64,000 nt of DNA from Bacteroidota bacterium (GTDB lineage: Bacteria > Bacteroidota > Bacteroidia > Flavobacteriales_D > Crocinitomicaceae): contig VGMY01000005.1 in assembly GCA_016866255.1 (NCBI GenBank), positions 62,001-126,000 of the forward strand, given 5' to 3'. Under the pieces are notes generated by a model. The model was not told the origin of the DNA. It did not search any database and saw only the letters and a list, made by a program, of their open reading frames with translations. The position numbers and the translations under genes were made by a program. Shown one piece after another: positions 24,958 to 33,437 of the stretch (within the stretch, counting starts at the first letter, position 1; the number at the start of each line of letters is the position of its first letter).

Positions 24958-26283
24958 CTAAAGGAGTTCGTTCGCCAGGTTAGCTAATTCAGACCGTTCC
25001 CCTTTTACTAACTTAACGTGCGCAAACAAGGGCTTACCGTTAATTTTTTGAATCAAATAAGCCAAACCATTGCTGTATTCGTCTAAGTAAGGGGTGTCTA
25101 TTTGTTGAACATCGCCGGTAAAAACAATCTTGGTGTTTTCTCCTGCCCGGGTAATAATGGTTTTGATTTCATGTGGGGTAAGATTCTGCGCCTCATCAAT
25201 AATGAACATGATGTTGGAAAAACTTCTTCCGCGTATAAATGCCAGAGGGGTTATAATAATTTTCTTATTCAATTCCATTTCATTAATTGCTTTGTATTTT
25301 TTTTCGTTTTCTCCGTATTGCGATTTAATGAATTTTAAATTGTCCCATAGCGGCTCCATGTAGGGACTTATTTTATCGTTGGCATCTCCGGGTAAAAAAC
25401 CAATTTCTTTATTGGACAACGGAACAACGGGCCGGGCCAGGATAATTTGGTTGAATTTTTTTTCTTGTTCGAGAGCCGCAGCTAAAGCCAATAAAGTTTT
25501 TCCGGTGCCGGCAACACCTTGTACAGCTACTAATTTAATGTTAGGGTTCAATAGCGCATGAAGGGCAAATGCCTGCTCGGCATTTTTAGGTTTGATTCCG
25601 TAAACAAATTCTTTTTCTATGCGCTCCAAGACGTCTTCGGCATCGTTGTAAAAAGCTAAGGAAGAACTCTTACCATTTTTAAGGATATAATAACCGTTCG
25701 GTTTTTTAAGTTCACCAAGAACCCCTTGTTCTTCAGTAACGCCGCGGGTAAATATTTCACGAATTATTTCACTATCTACACCGTCAATAACATTGTTTGC
25801 TTCGATTTTTTCTTTGATTTCATATACCTTCCCCGTTTCGTAATCTTCCGACTTGACTCCGAGAGCCTTTGCTTTGATCCGTAAATTGATGTCTTTAGTA
25901 ACTAAAACAACACTTCGGGAAGGAAATTCTTCCATTAGCATCAAGGCGGCGTTAATGATTTTATGGTCATTTTTTTCAGAGGTATATATTTTCTCAGCAT
26001 TGAGGGTTTTAGGGGGCACATCCATGACCACTTTGAACCTTCCCAACCCTTTATGTATGTGAATCCATTCTCGCAGGTTGTGATTTCCGACTAATTTATC
26101 GATGAATCGAATAACTTCACGCGCCGAAAAATTTTTAGTGTCGTTGCCAATTTTGAACTTATCTAATTCTTCCAAAACGGTTATTGGAACTGCAAGGTCG
26201 TGTTCTTTGAAGTGCGTAATTGCCCGATGGTCATGAATTAATACAGACGTGTCCAGAACAAATATTTTCGATTTATTTTTCAT
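24958..26283 (-). CDS. PIN-PhoH fusion protein (PhoH2-type ATPase/ribonuclease)
   Basis: 441 residues with two domains. The N-terminal PIN nuclease domain (about 1-150) shows acidic residues in FVLDTSVLIHDH, ITVLEELDKFK and VVLVTKDINLRIKA. The C-terminal PhoH ATPase (about 230-441) has Walker A GVAGTGKTLLAL and Walker B IMFIIDEAQNLTPHE. Mycobacterial PhoH2 of this layout is an RNA helicase and RNase; the same is inferred here. The usual toxin-antitoxin partner phoAT is absent. It lies 2 bases after the epimerase gene and is probably co-transcribed with it. Confidence 0.9.
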   Translation of the reverse strand: MKNKSKIFVLDTSVLIHDHRAITHFKEHDLAVPITVLEELDKFKIGNDTKNFSAREVIRFIDKLVGNHNLREWIHIHKGLGRFKVVMDVPPKTLNAEKIYTSEKNDHKIINAALMLMEEFPSRSVVLVTKDINLRIKAKALGVKSEDYETGKVYEIKEKIEANNVIDGVDSEIIREIFTRGVTEEQGVLGELKKPNGYYILKNGKSSSLAFYNDAEDVLERIEKEFVYGIKPKNAEQAFALHALLNPNIKLVAVQGVAGTGKTLLALAAALEQEKKFNQIILARPVVPLSNKEIGFLPGDANDKISPYMEPLWDNLKFIKSQYGENEKKYKAINEMELNKKIIITPLAFIRGRSFSNIMFIIDEAQNLTPHEIKTIITRAGENTKIVFTGDVQQIDTPYLDEYSNGLAYLIQKINGKPLFAHVKLVKGERSELANLANELL

Positions 26284-26285
26284 AC

Positions 26286-27143
26286 TTAAATAGAGGATAA
26301 ACGGCCGTGTTTTATTTCATAATAATGCGATATTTTTTCATTCGTAACCCGCAGAGATTCCGTCAGCAAACAACTCATTTCCCCGAAAATAAGGCGAAGT
26401 AAAAATACGGGAATGTTGGGCAGGTATATTTTTTTGTTTTCTTTACGGGCAATGGCGAGAGTAAGCTCCTTCATGGTAGCATTTTCGACGGTCACGTGCA
26501 CTAGCCCCAGGGGCGTATCTAATGCCAACCGAAGTATGTGAATCACGTCGTTCAAGTGAATCCAGGGCACCCATTGGCTTCCTGTCCCGGGAACAGCCCC
26601 CAGCCCCCATCTTAAGGGACCTGCAATTTTCACGTATGCTCCACCGCGTGGCGATAAGACCATTCCTAAACGCAGAATGGAAAAAATAGGGAGTTGATTA
26701 AAAGCGCGGTGGGCGTTTTCCCAAGAAAAAACCAATTTTGATAAAAAGTCCGTCCCAAAAGGGTCGTCTTCTTGATGGATTTTCTCATCGTTGAATCCAA
26801 AGGCATTAACTCCTGAGATACCGATGTAACCCTTCAGTTTTGGGCAATTTGTCGACGCTAGAGCGTACAGAAATTCCGTGGTCTTGATGCGCGAAGCGAG
26901 CAATTCTACCTTTCGGGTTTTTGTCCATTTTTTGTCCGCAATTCCGGCACCAGCTAAGTTGATGATGTGGGTAATGTGGTGCAACTTGTTGGTTTCGCAG
27001 GTTTTTTTTTCGGGGCACCAATGCACATGATAAGCTTCTGAGGCGTACCGGGTTAAGACCCATGTATCAATGTTGTGTCGAATAAAATCTTCCCTTAAAG
27101 CTTGACCAATGAACCCTGTGCCCCCAACAATCAGTACCTGCAT
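26286..27143 (-). CDS. TIGR01777-type NAD-dependent epimerase (SDR39U1/YfcH family)
   Basis: 285 residues of an extended short-chain dehydrogenase fold. The dinucleotide-binding VGGTGFIGQAL is at residues 5-15; ITHIINLAGAGIADKKWTKTRK and RLGMVLSPRGGAYVKIAGPLRWGLGAVPGTGSQWVPWIH are characteristic of the YfcH/SDR39U1 group. The substrate is not known for this family. phoH follows after 2 bases. A one-mismatch -7 box (TAATTTCG on the minus strand) lies about 20 bases upstream. Confidence 0.88.
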   Translation of the reverse strand: MQVLIVGGTGFIGQALREDFIRHNIDTWVLTRYASEAYHVHWCPEKKTCETNKLHHITHIINLAGAGIADKKWTKTRKVELLASRIKTTEFLYALASTNCPKLKGYIGISGVNAFGFNDEKIHQEDDPFGTDFLSKLVFSWENAHRAFNQLPIFSILRLGMVLSPRGGAYVKIAGPLRWGLGAVPGTGSQWVPWIHLNDVIHILRLALDTPLGLVHVTVENATMKELTLAIARKENKKIYLPNIPVFLLRLIFGEMSCLLTESLRVTNEKISHYYEIKHGRLSSI

Positions 27144-27746
27144 TAACTCAATTTTTCGCCGAAATTACTTAATTTAGGTTCATCTGGGTCTTTTAGGTAT
27201 AAAATTTATTTGGCCTATCCATTCAGGGCATAAAAATCAGTAAATCCTTTATTTAGAGGGCACTCAAAAGGGTTGAGCGATCGTGATATTAAGCAGCAGC
27301 TTGCAACGAACAGGATTTGTTCACTTATTCGATAGGACCTTAAATTGATGTAAGGGGTAAGTAGGGCCGCTATAACGCATCATCAACCTCTTACACCTGG
27401 TTCTTCGAGTTAAAAGTTAATGCCTACAAAGCTGTGGGAATGTTGGATCATGTTTTGGCCTCTAAGAATGGAACCTCCATCGGGGCCGAATCTCGAACAG
27501 ACATTGAAAGCCTTTGCTTACTGGAAGGTCTGTTTTTTTTACTATCCAAAAAACCTACAAGATTCGCCTGTCGCTCCTAAACGCGTAACTGATAGCAGCA
27601 ATTTTCGCGAAACAACCAACCGCAAAATCATGAGGGGATGTGCGCCAATAAAAGCAAGAGAATAAAAGGAAATTAAAGCAACGACAACCTTACAGGCTCA
27701 GCGAAAATTTATAGGCATAAAATAGCGATAAGAGTGCTGGCTTTTG
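27144..27746. other. Long intergenic region with possible decayed coding remnants
   Basis: About 600 bases without a convincing gene. Two open but start-less stretches on the plus strand look protein-like: 27234-27335 (33 codons, containing GLSDRDIKQQLATNR) and 27365-27580 (71 codons, containing FFELKVNAYKAVGMLDHV). They are in different frames and each ends in a stop, so they could be remains of a frameshifted gene. I recognise neither. The 81-residue ORF of the track (27420-27665) overlaps in a third frame and looks random. No tRNA, SRP RNA, tmRNA or RNase P signature seen. Confidence 0.3.
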
Positions 27747-27754
27747 TAATTTTG
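27747..27754 (+). promoter_or_regulatory. -7 promoter box for the S41-like/transaminase/omega-amidase operon
   Basis: TAATTTTG matches TAnnTTTG and ends 7 bases before the ATG at 27762. No -33 TTTG is found at 19-21 bases. Confidence 0.5.
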
Positions 27755-27761
27755 TAACAGC

Positions 27762-29207
27762 ATGAGGTACGGGCTTTGGATGGTTTTTTTGTTACATGCG
27801 AATTTGGCTAAAAGTCAGTGTTGCCCTTTTGTGTTTCGTTTTTTAACCAATCCCGTTAACGAAAAGGTGTGTTTTTCTTCCTTGTTGGAAGACGCCAAGG
27901 AACTTTATGAAAAAATCCAGGAAGTACACCCCGATTTGTACAGAAATGCCACGAAAGAAGCCCTTGATTCCTCGTATTTAAGGCTCATAAATACCTGCAC
28001 GGAAGATTTGACCTTGCTGTCTTTTGTGGCGGCCGTCAATGCCTTTTTGCAAACCATTAAAGACTCGCACACGTTTATAAATTTGCGAGATTTATTGCAT
28101 TATAAGGCGCTCTCACGCTATTATTTACCCTTGCAATTAACCGAGTCGGAGGGGAAATTATGGGTGGTTAAATCAGGTGTAAAGGCAATTCCTGCGGGAG
28201 TAAATCTGTTGAGCGTAAATGCCGTTCCTGTGAAAATGTATCAAGAACAGGCTCTTGTATTAACCCCCAAGGAGTCGCTGGCGGATAGCGCGTTTAGGTT
28301 AATGCAATTGCATGTTGTAAGCGCGTTAATGAACCTTAATCATTCGAACCGAATGAATACATATCAGTGGGTTGACGGAAAAGATACAGTGAAGGCACAG
28401 GTTAAGATTCCCAGGTTTATTAAAGCGCAACATAAAGAAGCATTCAAATGGGGGTCAAATGACATAACCTTTAAAGCGACAGAGGGTTCTGGAATTTTAA
28501 AAATAGCTAGTTTCTCGCCAACAAATATTAAAGGATTCAAAAAGAAATTAGACCAAATTTTCCAAGAAATTTCAGTAAGGCCCATTGATAAGTTGATATT
28601 GGACCTGCGTTTTAATACAGGTGGATACATTCTGCTCCAAGAGTATTTGATGAGTTTTTTAGCCCCCAAAAACACAGCGTACACGGCGGATTATGTTTAC
28701 AAGAGGAGCGCCTACGATCGGTTTTCTCAATTATCTAGATTCCAGCGAAAAAGATTTATTAGGGCCGCTAAACATGTTTATCCGAACGGAGCGCTATCCA
28801 AGGAATGGGATTTTTACAATAGGCCCTACGGCAGTGTTGAAACAGTCACGAATAATCCTATATTGAAAAACAATCTCGGATTGGAATATTCTGGATCTTG
28901 TACGTTGTTGGTAAATGAACTTTCGATGTCGGCTGCAGCCAACTTTACGGCTTGGTTTATCAAGGGTCAACGAGGAGAGGTAATAGGATCACCTGTAAGT
29001 GGCACTAACGCAGGAACTTTTGCCAATCCGGCAACGCTTTTTTTGACCAACACGGGATTGCCAATTTCCATTTCCACCATGAAAATTAATTTGCTCTCAG
29101 AAGGGGAAATAGAAAGGTCGCTAAGGCCAAACCATGAAATAAGACCCACCCTTCAAGAATTAAAACAGGGGGTCGACGCAATGTTGCATTTTGCATTAAA
29201 ACATTAA
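27762..29207 (+). CDS. Exported S41-family peptidase-like protein
   Basis: 481 residues with a signal peptide (residues 1-18). The C-terminal half shows the S41 pattern: KLILDLRFNTGGYILLQEYL, then LLVNELSMSAAANFTAWF, where SMSA supplies the nucleophile-like serine, and GEVIGSPVSGTNAGTF. No PDZ domain is evident between the N-terminal helical part and the protease core. The lysine of the CtpA Ser/Lys dyad is not seen in the usual GKG position, so the protein may use another base or be inactive. Four bases separate it from the transaminase. Confidence 0.72.
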   Translation: MRYGLWMVFLLHANLAKSQCCPFVFRFLTNPVNEKVCFSSLLEDAKELYEKIQEVHPDLYRNATKEALDSSYLRLINTCTEDLTLLSFVAAVNAFLQTIKDSHTFINLRDLLHYKALSRYYLPLQLTESEGKLWVVKSGVKAIPAGVNLLSVNAVPVKMYQEQALVLTPKESLADSAFRLMQLHVVSALMNLNHSNRMNTYQWVDGKDTVKAQVKIPRFIKAQHKEAFKWGSNDITFKATEGSGILKIASFSPTNIKGFKKKLDQIFQEISVRPIDKLILDLRFNTGGYILLQEYLMSFLAPKNTAYTADYVYKRSAYDRFSQLSRFQRKRFIRAAKHVYPNGALSKEWDFYNRPYGSVETVTNNPILKNNLGLEYSGSCTLLVNELSMSAAANFTAWFIKGQRGEVIGSPVSGTNAGTFANPATLFLTNTGLPISISTMKINLLSEGEIERSLRPNHEIRPTLQELKQGVDAMLHFALKH

Positions 29208-29211
29208 CGGC

Positions 29212-30336
29212 ATGAGTATTACCAAAGGCTTAGGACCTAGTATTTTCTCGCAAATGACGCAATTGGCCGAAGAGGTTGGCGCCATTAATTTAGCGCAAGG
29301 GTTTCCCAACATGCCCATCGATCAGAAGTTGAAAGATTGCATTGCTGTTGCGGCGCAATCCGAACAACATCAGTACAGCCCTTTCCAGGGTATCCCCGAA
29401 TTACGTCAGCAAATTTCAGATTTAATTTTTCGAAGTTGTGGCGTTCGGGTAAGTTCCAGCGAAATACTGGTAACCACCGGAGCTACTCAAGCCATTTTTA
29501 CCACCGTTCAAGCAATGGTTAAATCGGGCGATGAGGTTATTTTACTGGATCCTTGCTATGATTGTTATGAATTGCCCGCCATACTGGTGGGCGCTAAGCC
29601 AGTTTATGCACCTTTGAACGAGGACTATTTACCCAATTGGGATCTAATTGAGGATTTAATGACCCCTCGTACCAGGTTGATCATGATCAATTCGCCTCAT
29701 AATCCAAGCGGTCGTGTGTGGCAGGAAAAAGAATATAGAGCACTGGAACACCTTTTAATAAAGTATCCGGAAGTGGTGTTGTTATCGGATGAGGTTTACG
29801 AATATTTAGCCTTTGACCACCCCCATTATTCGGTAAGGCAATCTCCAATATTGAAAGAGCGCTCAGTTGTTGTTGCTTCTTTTGGAAAATCGCTTCAGGC
29901 AACAGGTTGGAAAATAGGTTATTTGAGCGCGCCCGAACGGTTGTTGAGGAACATTTTACAGGTGCATCAATTTTTGGTGTTTTCGGTGAATTCCTTTCTG
30001 CAAAAAGGCATTGCAAATTACCTGGAAGAATTTAACCCCAGAAACGTTAATGACGATTGTAGAATGAGAAGGGATTTTTTCACATCGGCCTTGCAATCTT
30101 CAAAATTGATTCTTTTACCTTGTGAGGGAACGTATTTTCAAACAGTAGATTATTCGATGGTCAGCAGCGCTAAAGATGTGGATTTCGCTAGGCAGTTGGC
30201 AAGGGATGTAGGAGTTGCTTCCATACCAATTTCCGTATTTAATCATGATTTCCGGGATCTTAAACATCTTCGTTTTTGTTTCGCAAAAACAGAGGAAACC
30301 CTTTCGGAAGCAACTCAAAGATTATGCACGCTTTAG
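29212..30336 (+). CDS. Methionine/glutamine-type aminotransferase (class I/II, YbdL-like)
   Basis: 374-residue PLP enzyme of the kynurenine/glutamine transaminase K group. INLAQGFPNMPID near residue 25, NSPHNPSGRVW, the PLP region LLSDEVYEYLAF and the Schiff-base lysine in SFGKSLQATGWKIGY are visible. YbdL-type enzymes transaminate methionine, glutamine and aromatic residues. The next gene is an omega-amidase overlapping by 13 bases. This matches the known glutamine transaminase-omega-amidase partnership, in which the amidase hydrolyses the 2-oxo acid amide and drives the reaction, for example in methionine salvage. Confidence 0.88.
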   Translation: MSITKGLGPSIFSQMTQLAEEVGAINLAQGFPNMPIDQKLKDCIAVAAQSEQHQYSPFQGIPELRQQISDLIFRSCGVRVSSSEILVTTGATQAIFTTVQAMVKSGDEVILLDPCYDCYELPAILVGAKPVYAPLNEDYLPNWDLIEDLMTPRTRLIMINSPHNPSGRVWQEKEYRALEHLLIKYPEVVLLSDEVYEYLAFDHPHYSVRQSPILKERSVVVASFGKSLQATGWKIGYLSAPERLLRNILQVHQFLVFSVNSFLQKGIANYLEEFNPRNVNDDCRMRRDFFTSALQSSKLILLPCEGTYFQTVDYSMVSSAKDVDFARQLARDVGVASIPISVFNHDFRDLKHLRFCFAKTEETLSEATQRLCTL

Positions 30337-31088
30337 CTATTTCGTTACTACAATTCGACCAAATTTGGGAAGATAAACTTGCCAATCGAAGGAAAATCAT
30401 GGAATTAACCCAAGGATTAACGACGGATATTTTAATGATTCCTGAAATGATGGACACGGGGTTTTCCATGAACACAAGCTTAGCCGAGGAGTGGTCGGAT
30501 TCCAACTCGTCCTTGATGTTTCTTCGAGGCCTTTCAAAGAGCATTCAGGGAGCGGTATACACTTCTGTAATGACTAAAACAGATTTTGGTAACCTCAATC
30601 GAGGAGTCTTTGTTACCCCAGATGGAACGGTTGAGGTATATGACAAACGAAAAACGTTCACCATGGCCGGAGAACACCACCATTATCTTCGCGGAAATGA
30701 AGAACGGATTGTTGCTTTCAGAGGTTGGAACATCAACCTGCAGATTTGTTTCGATTTGAGGTTTCCTGAATTAGTACGTAACAGCCTTGTTCATGGAAAA
30801 CCGAAGTATGATCTACTACTGTATGTTGCGAACTGGCCAGAAAAACGAATGGCTCATTGGGATGCGCTTTTGCAGGCAAGAGCCATAGAAAACCAGTGTT
30901 ATGTCGCGGGCGCGAACCGTGTCGGTGTCGACGGAAACGGCCTGCCTTATTCCGGAAACTCATGTGTTGTGGCGATGGATGGAAGCTATAGTTTTGGGCC
31001 GTGTAATCACGAAGAAGGAATATTTTCTTGCTCTCTTGAGTTCGACCAATTAATTAATTATCGGGAAAAACTTTCTTTTCTCGAATGA
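30324..31088 (+). CDS. Omega-amidase/nitrilase-family hydrolase (YafV-like)
   Basis: 254 residues from the ATG at 30324. The nitrilase-superfamily Glu-Lys-Cys triad is visible: Glu in MIPEMMDTGFSM, Lys in YDKRKTF and Cys in LQICFDLRFPE. Members next to a YbdL-like transaminase hydrolyse 2-oxoglutaramate or 2-oxosuccinamate. The ORF-track start at 30276 lies further inside the transaminase; the chosen ATG matches the family N-terminus (HALAISLLQFD) and gives a 13-base overlap, so translation is probably coupled. Confidence 0.88.
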   Translation: MHALAISLLQFDQIWEDKLANRRKIMELTQGLTTDILMIPEMMDTGFSMNTSLAEEWSDSNSSLMFLRGLSKSIQGAVYTSVMTKTDFGNLNRGVFVTPDGTVEVYDKRKTFTMAGEHHHYLRGNEERIVAFRGWNINLQICFDLRFPELVRNSLVHGKPKYDLLLYVANWPEKRMAHWDALLQARAIENQCYVAGANRVGVDGNGLPYSGNSCVVAMDGSYSFGPCNHEEGIFSCSLEFDQLINYREKLSFLE

Positions 31089-31090
31089 CA

Positions 31091-31122
31091 TTTGGACGAC
31101 ACATTAAATAACCTTAATTTAG
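31091..31122 (+). promoter_or_regulatory. -33/-7 promoter for the T9SS surface protein
   Basis: TTTG (31091-31094), 20-base spacer, TAATTTAG (31115-31122, one mismatch to TAnnTTTG). Spacing is exactly that of Bacteroidota sigma-70 promoters; the ATG is 18 bases further on. Confidence 0.65.
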
Positions 31123-31140
31123 ACCTTCTAAAAATTAATT

Positions 31141-32961
31141 ATGAAAAGAATAGTACCAGTTGTTTTAATGTTATCTGCCACGATTGCCTTCGGACAGAAA
31201 CTCTTACGCGTTATGCCGTCTTCCACCTTGGCCCCATTTGTGAACGCCCACTCTCAAAAACCTGAACCCAACACCAAATCGTTAGGAGTTACTCTTTGGT
31301 CGGATAATTTTGATAATGCAGCGAATTGGACCATCGATAACGACGGACAAGCCGGAATTGAATTTGGTTGGAACATCAACAACGTTTCTGACGGATGGTG
31401 GAGCGCCAATGGAATCAGCTCAACGGGCGGAGGAAATTATGCTGAGTTGGTTAACGGAGACCCAACTGTAACACCCGGAACACAAGCGACAGGAATAACC
31501 TACACTTTAACGACAGTGAATCCCATTAACATCGCCGCCTTGGGCGGAACCAATCATATTTGTTTAGAGTTTGAACAATTTGGCGCGCGTTTCAATGATT
31601 TACAAGAAATTCAAATCAGCACCAATGGCAATACTTGGACAACGGTAGGGAACAATTTGGATAAACCGGTCCTTTCTCAGGCAGGGGGTTCTGCCTACGC
31701 TAATCCGGATTTAAAATCCATCAATTTAGCTCCCATTTTACCAGCAAATCCCGGCAACCTTTGGGTTCGTTTTAGCTGGACAACCAACTTTCCTTCACAA
31801 GCCGCCAACGCCAACGTTTGGATTACCTACGGTTGGTACATCGATAATGTGAAAATTAAAACCAATCCAACCAACGACTTAAGTGTTACTTCCAAATATT
31901 GGGGAACTGCGGGATTGAATTATTACCAAATTCCTGTGACCCAAACTGCGGAGATTGATTTTGAAATTGATGTGTTTAACGGAGGAATCAACGCGCAGCC
32001 GGGAGTTGATTACAACATCAGTGTAAACGCAGGGGTATTTACTGCATCAAGTTCAACGGTAAATGTTCCTTCATTAGATACGGTAACCTTAACCGTGATC
32101 AATCCATTCACGCCTTCAGGTCTTGGAAACTATTCGGTCGTTCACACCTTGGGCGCGGACTCAACCGACGACGTTCCTGCGAATAACAGCATTGCCAACA
32201 CCAACTTCACGGTAACCAATTATATTTATGCTCGTGATAATGGAACAGCGGTTGGATCAACCTCCAATGGACCGGATGGATTTGAATCTGGCAACCTCTA
32301 CGATATTTGGAATGAGCAAGAATTAAAGGGAATCAATGTTCGCATGTTAGGAGGGGCCAACGGAACCTCAGTTGGTACGGAAGTTTTCGTAAAACTTTAT
32401 TCTTTAGATGTCAACACCGGAGATTTCGTTTTCGAGTCGGAATCAGATCCGCTGATTGTGTCGGCATCGGACCTTAATGTAAATAAAATGATGGCTTTGA
32501 ACGTTCCGGTTACCCTTCAGTCGAATACGACGTACTTAGCGGTTATTGGATCTGCTGGTACGGGACTGCGCGTTTCGAATGCGGGCACTTCTACCCCGCA
32601 AACTTCGTTTTTCTTTGATTATGCTGATCAGACTTGGTATTATCAAACATCAACGCCTTGGGTTCGTTTGAATTTTGACCCGATCATTGGCCTCAATGAA
32701 AACGCATCCAGCATTGGGGCGGTTGTCTACCCGAATCCCGCAAACGATGTGTTGAATATCAAGGCAGATTTCAAAGGCGCAGCATCTGTACAAGGAGCTA
32801 TTTATAACCATTTAGGAGCGGTGGTTGCTGAATTGAATTTCACATCAAGCAGCGCCGTTCAATCGCAACAAGTGGCCATTGGTAATTTGGCTCCCGGAAT
32901 GTATGTCGTGAAACTTCAATCAGAGGAAGGAGTAGCAACAAAGCATTTTGTAAAGAAGTAA
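31141..32961 (+). CDS. Secreted T9SS-sorted surface protein
   Basis: 606 residues: signal peptide (residues 1-19, ending IAFGQ), a jelly-roll-like region (DNFDNAANWTIDNDGQ), a CARDB-like beta domain around 240-360 and a C-terminal T9SS sorting domain (VVYPNPANDVLNI onward). No catalytic motif is apparent. The opening domain resembles MAM/laminin-G-type binding modules seen in Flavobacteriales adhesins and proteases. Possible roles are adhesion or a structural surface protein; I cannot choose. It has its own promoter and a strong terminator, so it is a single-gene unit. Confidence 0.75.
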   Translation: MKRIVPVVLMLSATIAFGQKLLRVMPSSTLAPFVNAHSQKPEPNTKSLGVTLWSDNFDNAANWTIDNDGQAGIEFGWNINNVSDGWWSANGISSTGGGNYAELVNGDPTVTPGTQATGITYTLTTVNPINIAALGGTNHICLEFEQFGARFNDLQEIQISTNGNTWTTVGNNLDKPVLSQAGGSAYANPDLKSINLAPILPANPGNLWVRFSWTTNFPSQAANANVWITYGWYIDNVKIKTNPTNDLSVTSKYWGTAGLNYYQIPVTQTAEIDFEIDVFNGGINAQPGVDYNISVNAGVFTASSSTVNVPSLDTVTLTVINPFTPSGLGNYSVVHTLGADSTDDVPANNSIANTNFTVTNYIYARDNGTAVGSTSNGPDGFESGNLYDIWNEQELKGINVRMLGGANGTSVGTEVFVKLYSLDVNTGDFVFESESDPLIVSASDLNVNKMMALNVPVTLQSNTTYLAVIGSAGTGLRVSNAGTSTPQTSFFFDYADQTWYYQTSTPWVRLNFDPIIGLNENASSIGAVVYPNPANDVLNIKADFKGAASVQGAIYNHLGAVVAELNFTSSSAVQSQQVAIGNLAPGMYVVKLQSEEGVATKHFVKK

Positions 32962-32981
32962 GCCAATAATTTTTTTGAAAT

Positions 32982-33005
32982 AGGCCGGTTGTCCGGCCTT
33001 TTTTT
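32982..33005 (+). terminator. Intrinsic terminator after the T9SS surface protein
   Basis: AGGCCGG-TTGT-CCGGCCT followed by a run of T to 33005. A textbook Rho-independent terminator. The T-run touches the ATG of the next gene at 33006. Confidence 0.9.
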
Positions 33006-33437
33006 ATGCAGTGGATTGATTGGGGATATCTTGGATTGTTTGTGGCGTCCTTTTTAGCGGCCACCGTAATTCCCTTGTCTTCAGAAGCCTTGTTTGTGGT
33101 CATGTTGTTTCATTTTGACCCATGGATTTGTCTCACGGTGGCTACGTTGGGTAATTCGTTGGGCGGATGCTTGAATTATGGTTTGGGTTACCTTGGTAAT
33201 CCCGAATGGTTAGCAAGAATACGGGTAAAACCCGCACAAATCAATCGTTGGAAGGATCAAGTAAACACTTATGGGGCTTGGTTGGCCTTATTCTCATGGG
33301 CGCCCTATGTGGGAGATATTATGGCGGTTGCTTTAGGTTTTTTTCGAGTGGATTGGAAAAAAAGTTTTTCCTTCATTTTTTTGGGAAAATTCTTGCGTTA
33401 TTTGCTGATTTTAGTGTTTTATTTATATGTCCAATAA
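33006..33437 (+). CDS. YqaA/DedA-like small membrane protein
   Basis: 143 residues with four or five membrane segments. The N-terminal GYLGLFVASFLAATVIPLSSEALFVVML and the GNSLGGCLNYGLGYLG segment fit the YqaA branch of the SNARE-associated/DedA (VTT) superfamily, whose larger members are implicated in polyprenyl-phosphate or phospholipid flipping. The role here is not known, but the next gene, overlapping by 11 bases, is a GT-C-like membrane protein that would need a polyprenyl-linked donor. The ATG sits directly at the end of the preceding terminator, so expression must depend on readthrough or a promoter I cannot see. Confidence 0.75.
   Translation: MQWIDWGYLGLFVASFLAATVIPLSSEALFVVMLFHFDPWICLTVATLGNSLGGCLNYGLGYLGNPEWLARIRVKPAQINRWKDQVNTYGAWLALFSWAPYVGDIMAVALGFFRVDWKKSFSFIFLGKFLRYLLILVFYLYVQ

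Noticed and set aside
27420-27665. 81-residue ORF in the long gap
   Set aside because: Composition looks random, no motif or family resemblance, and other frames of the same DNA look more protein-like.
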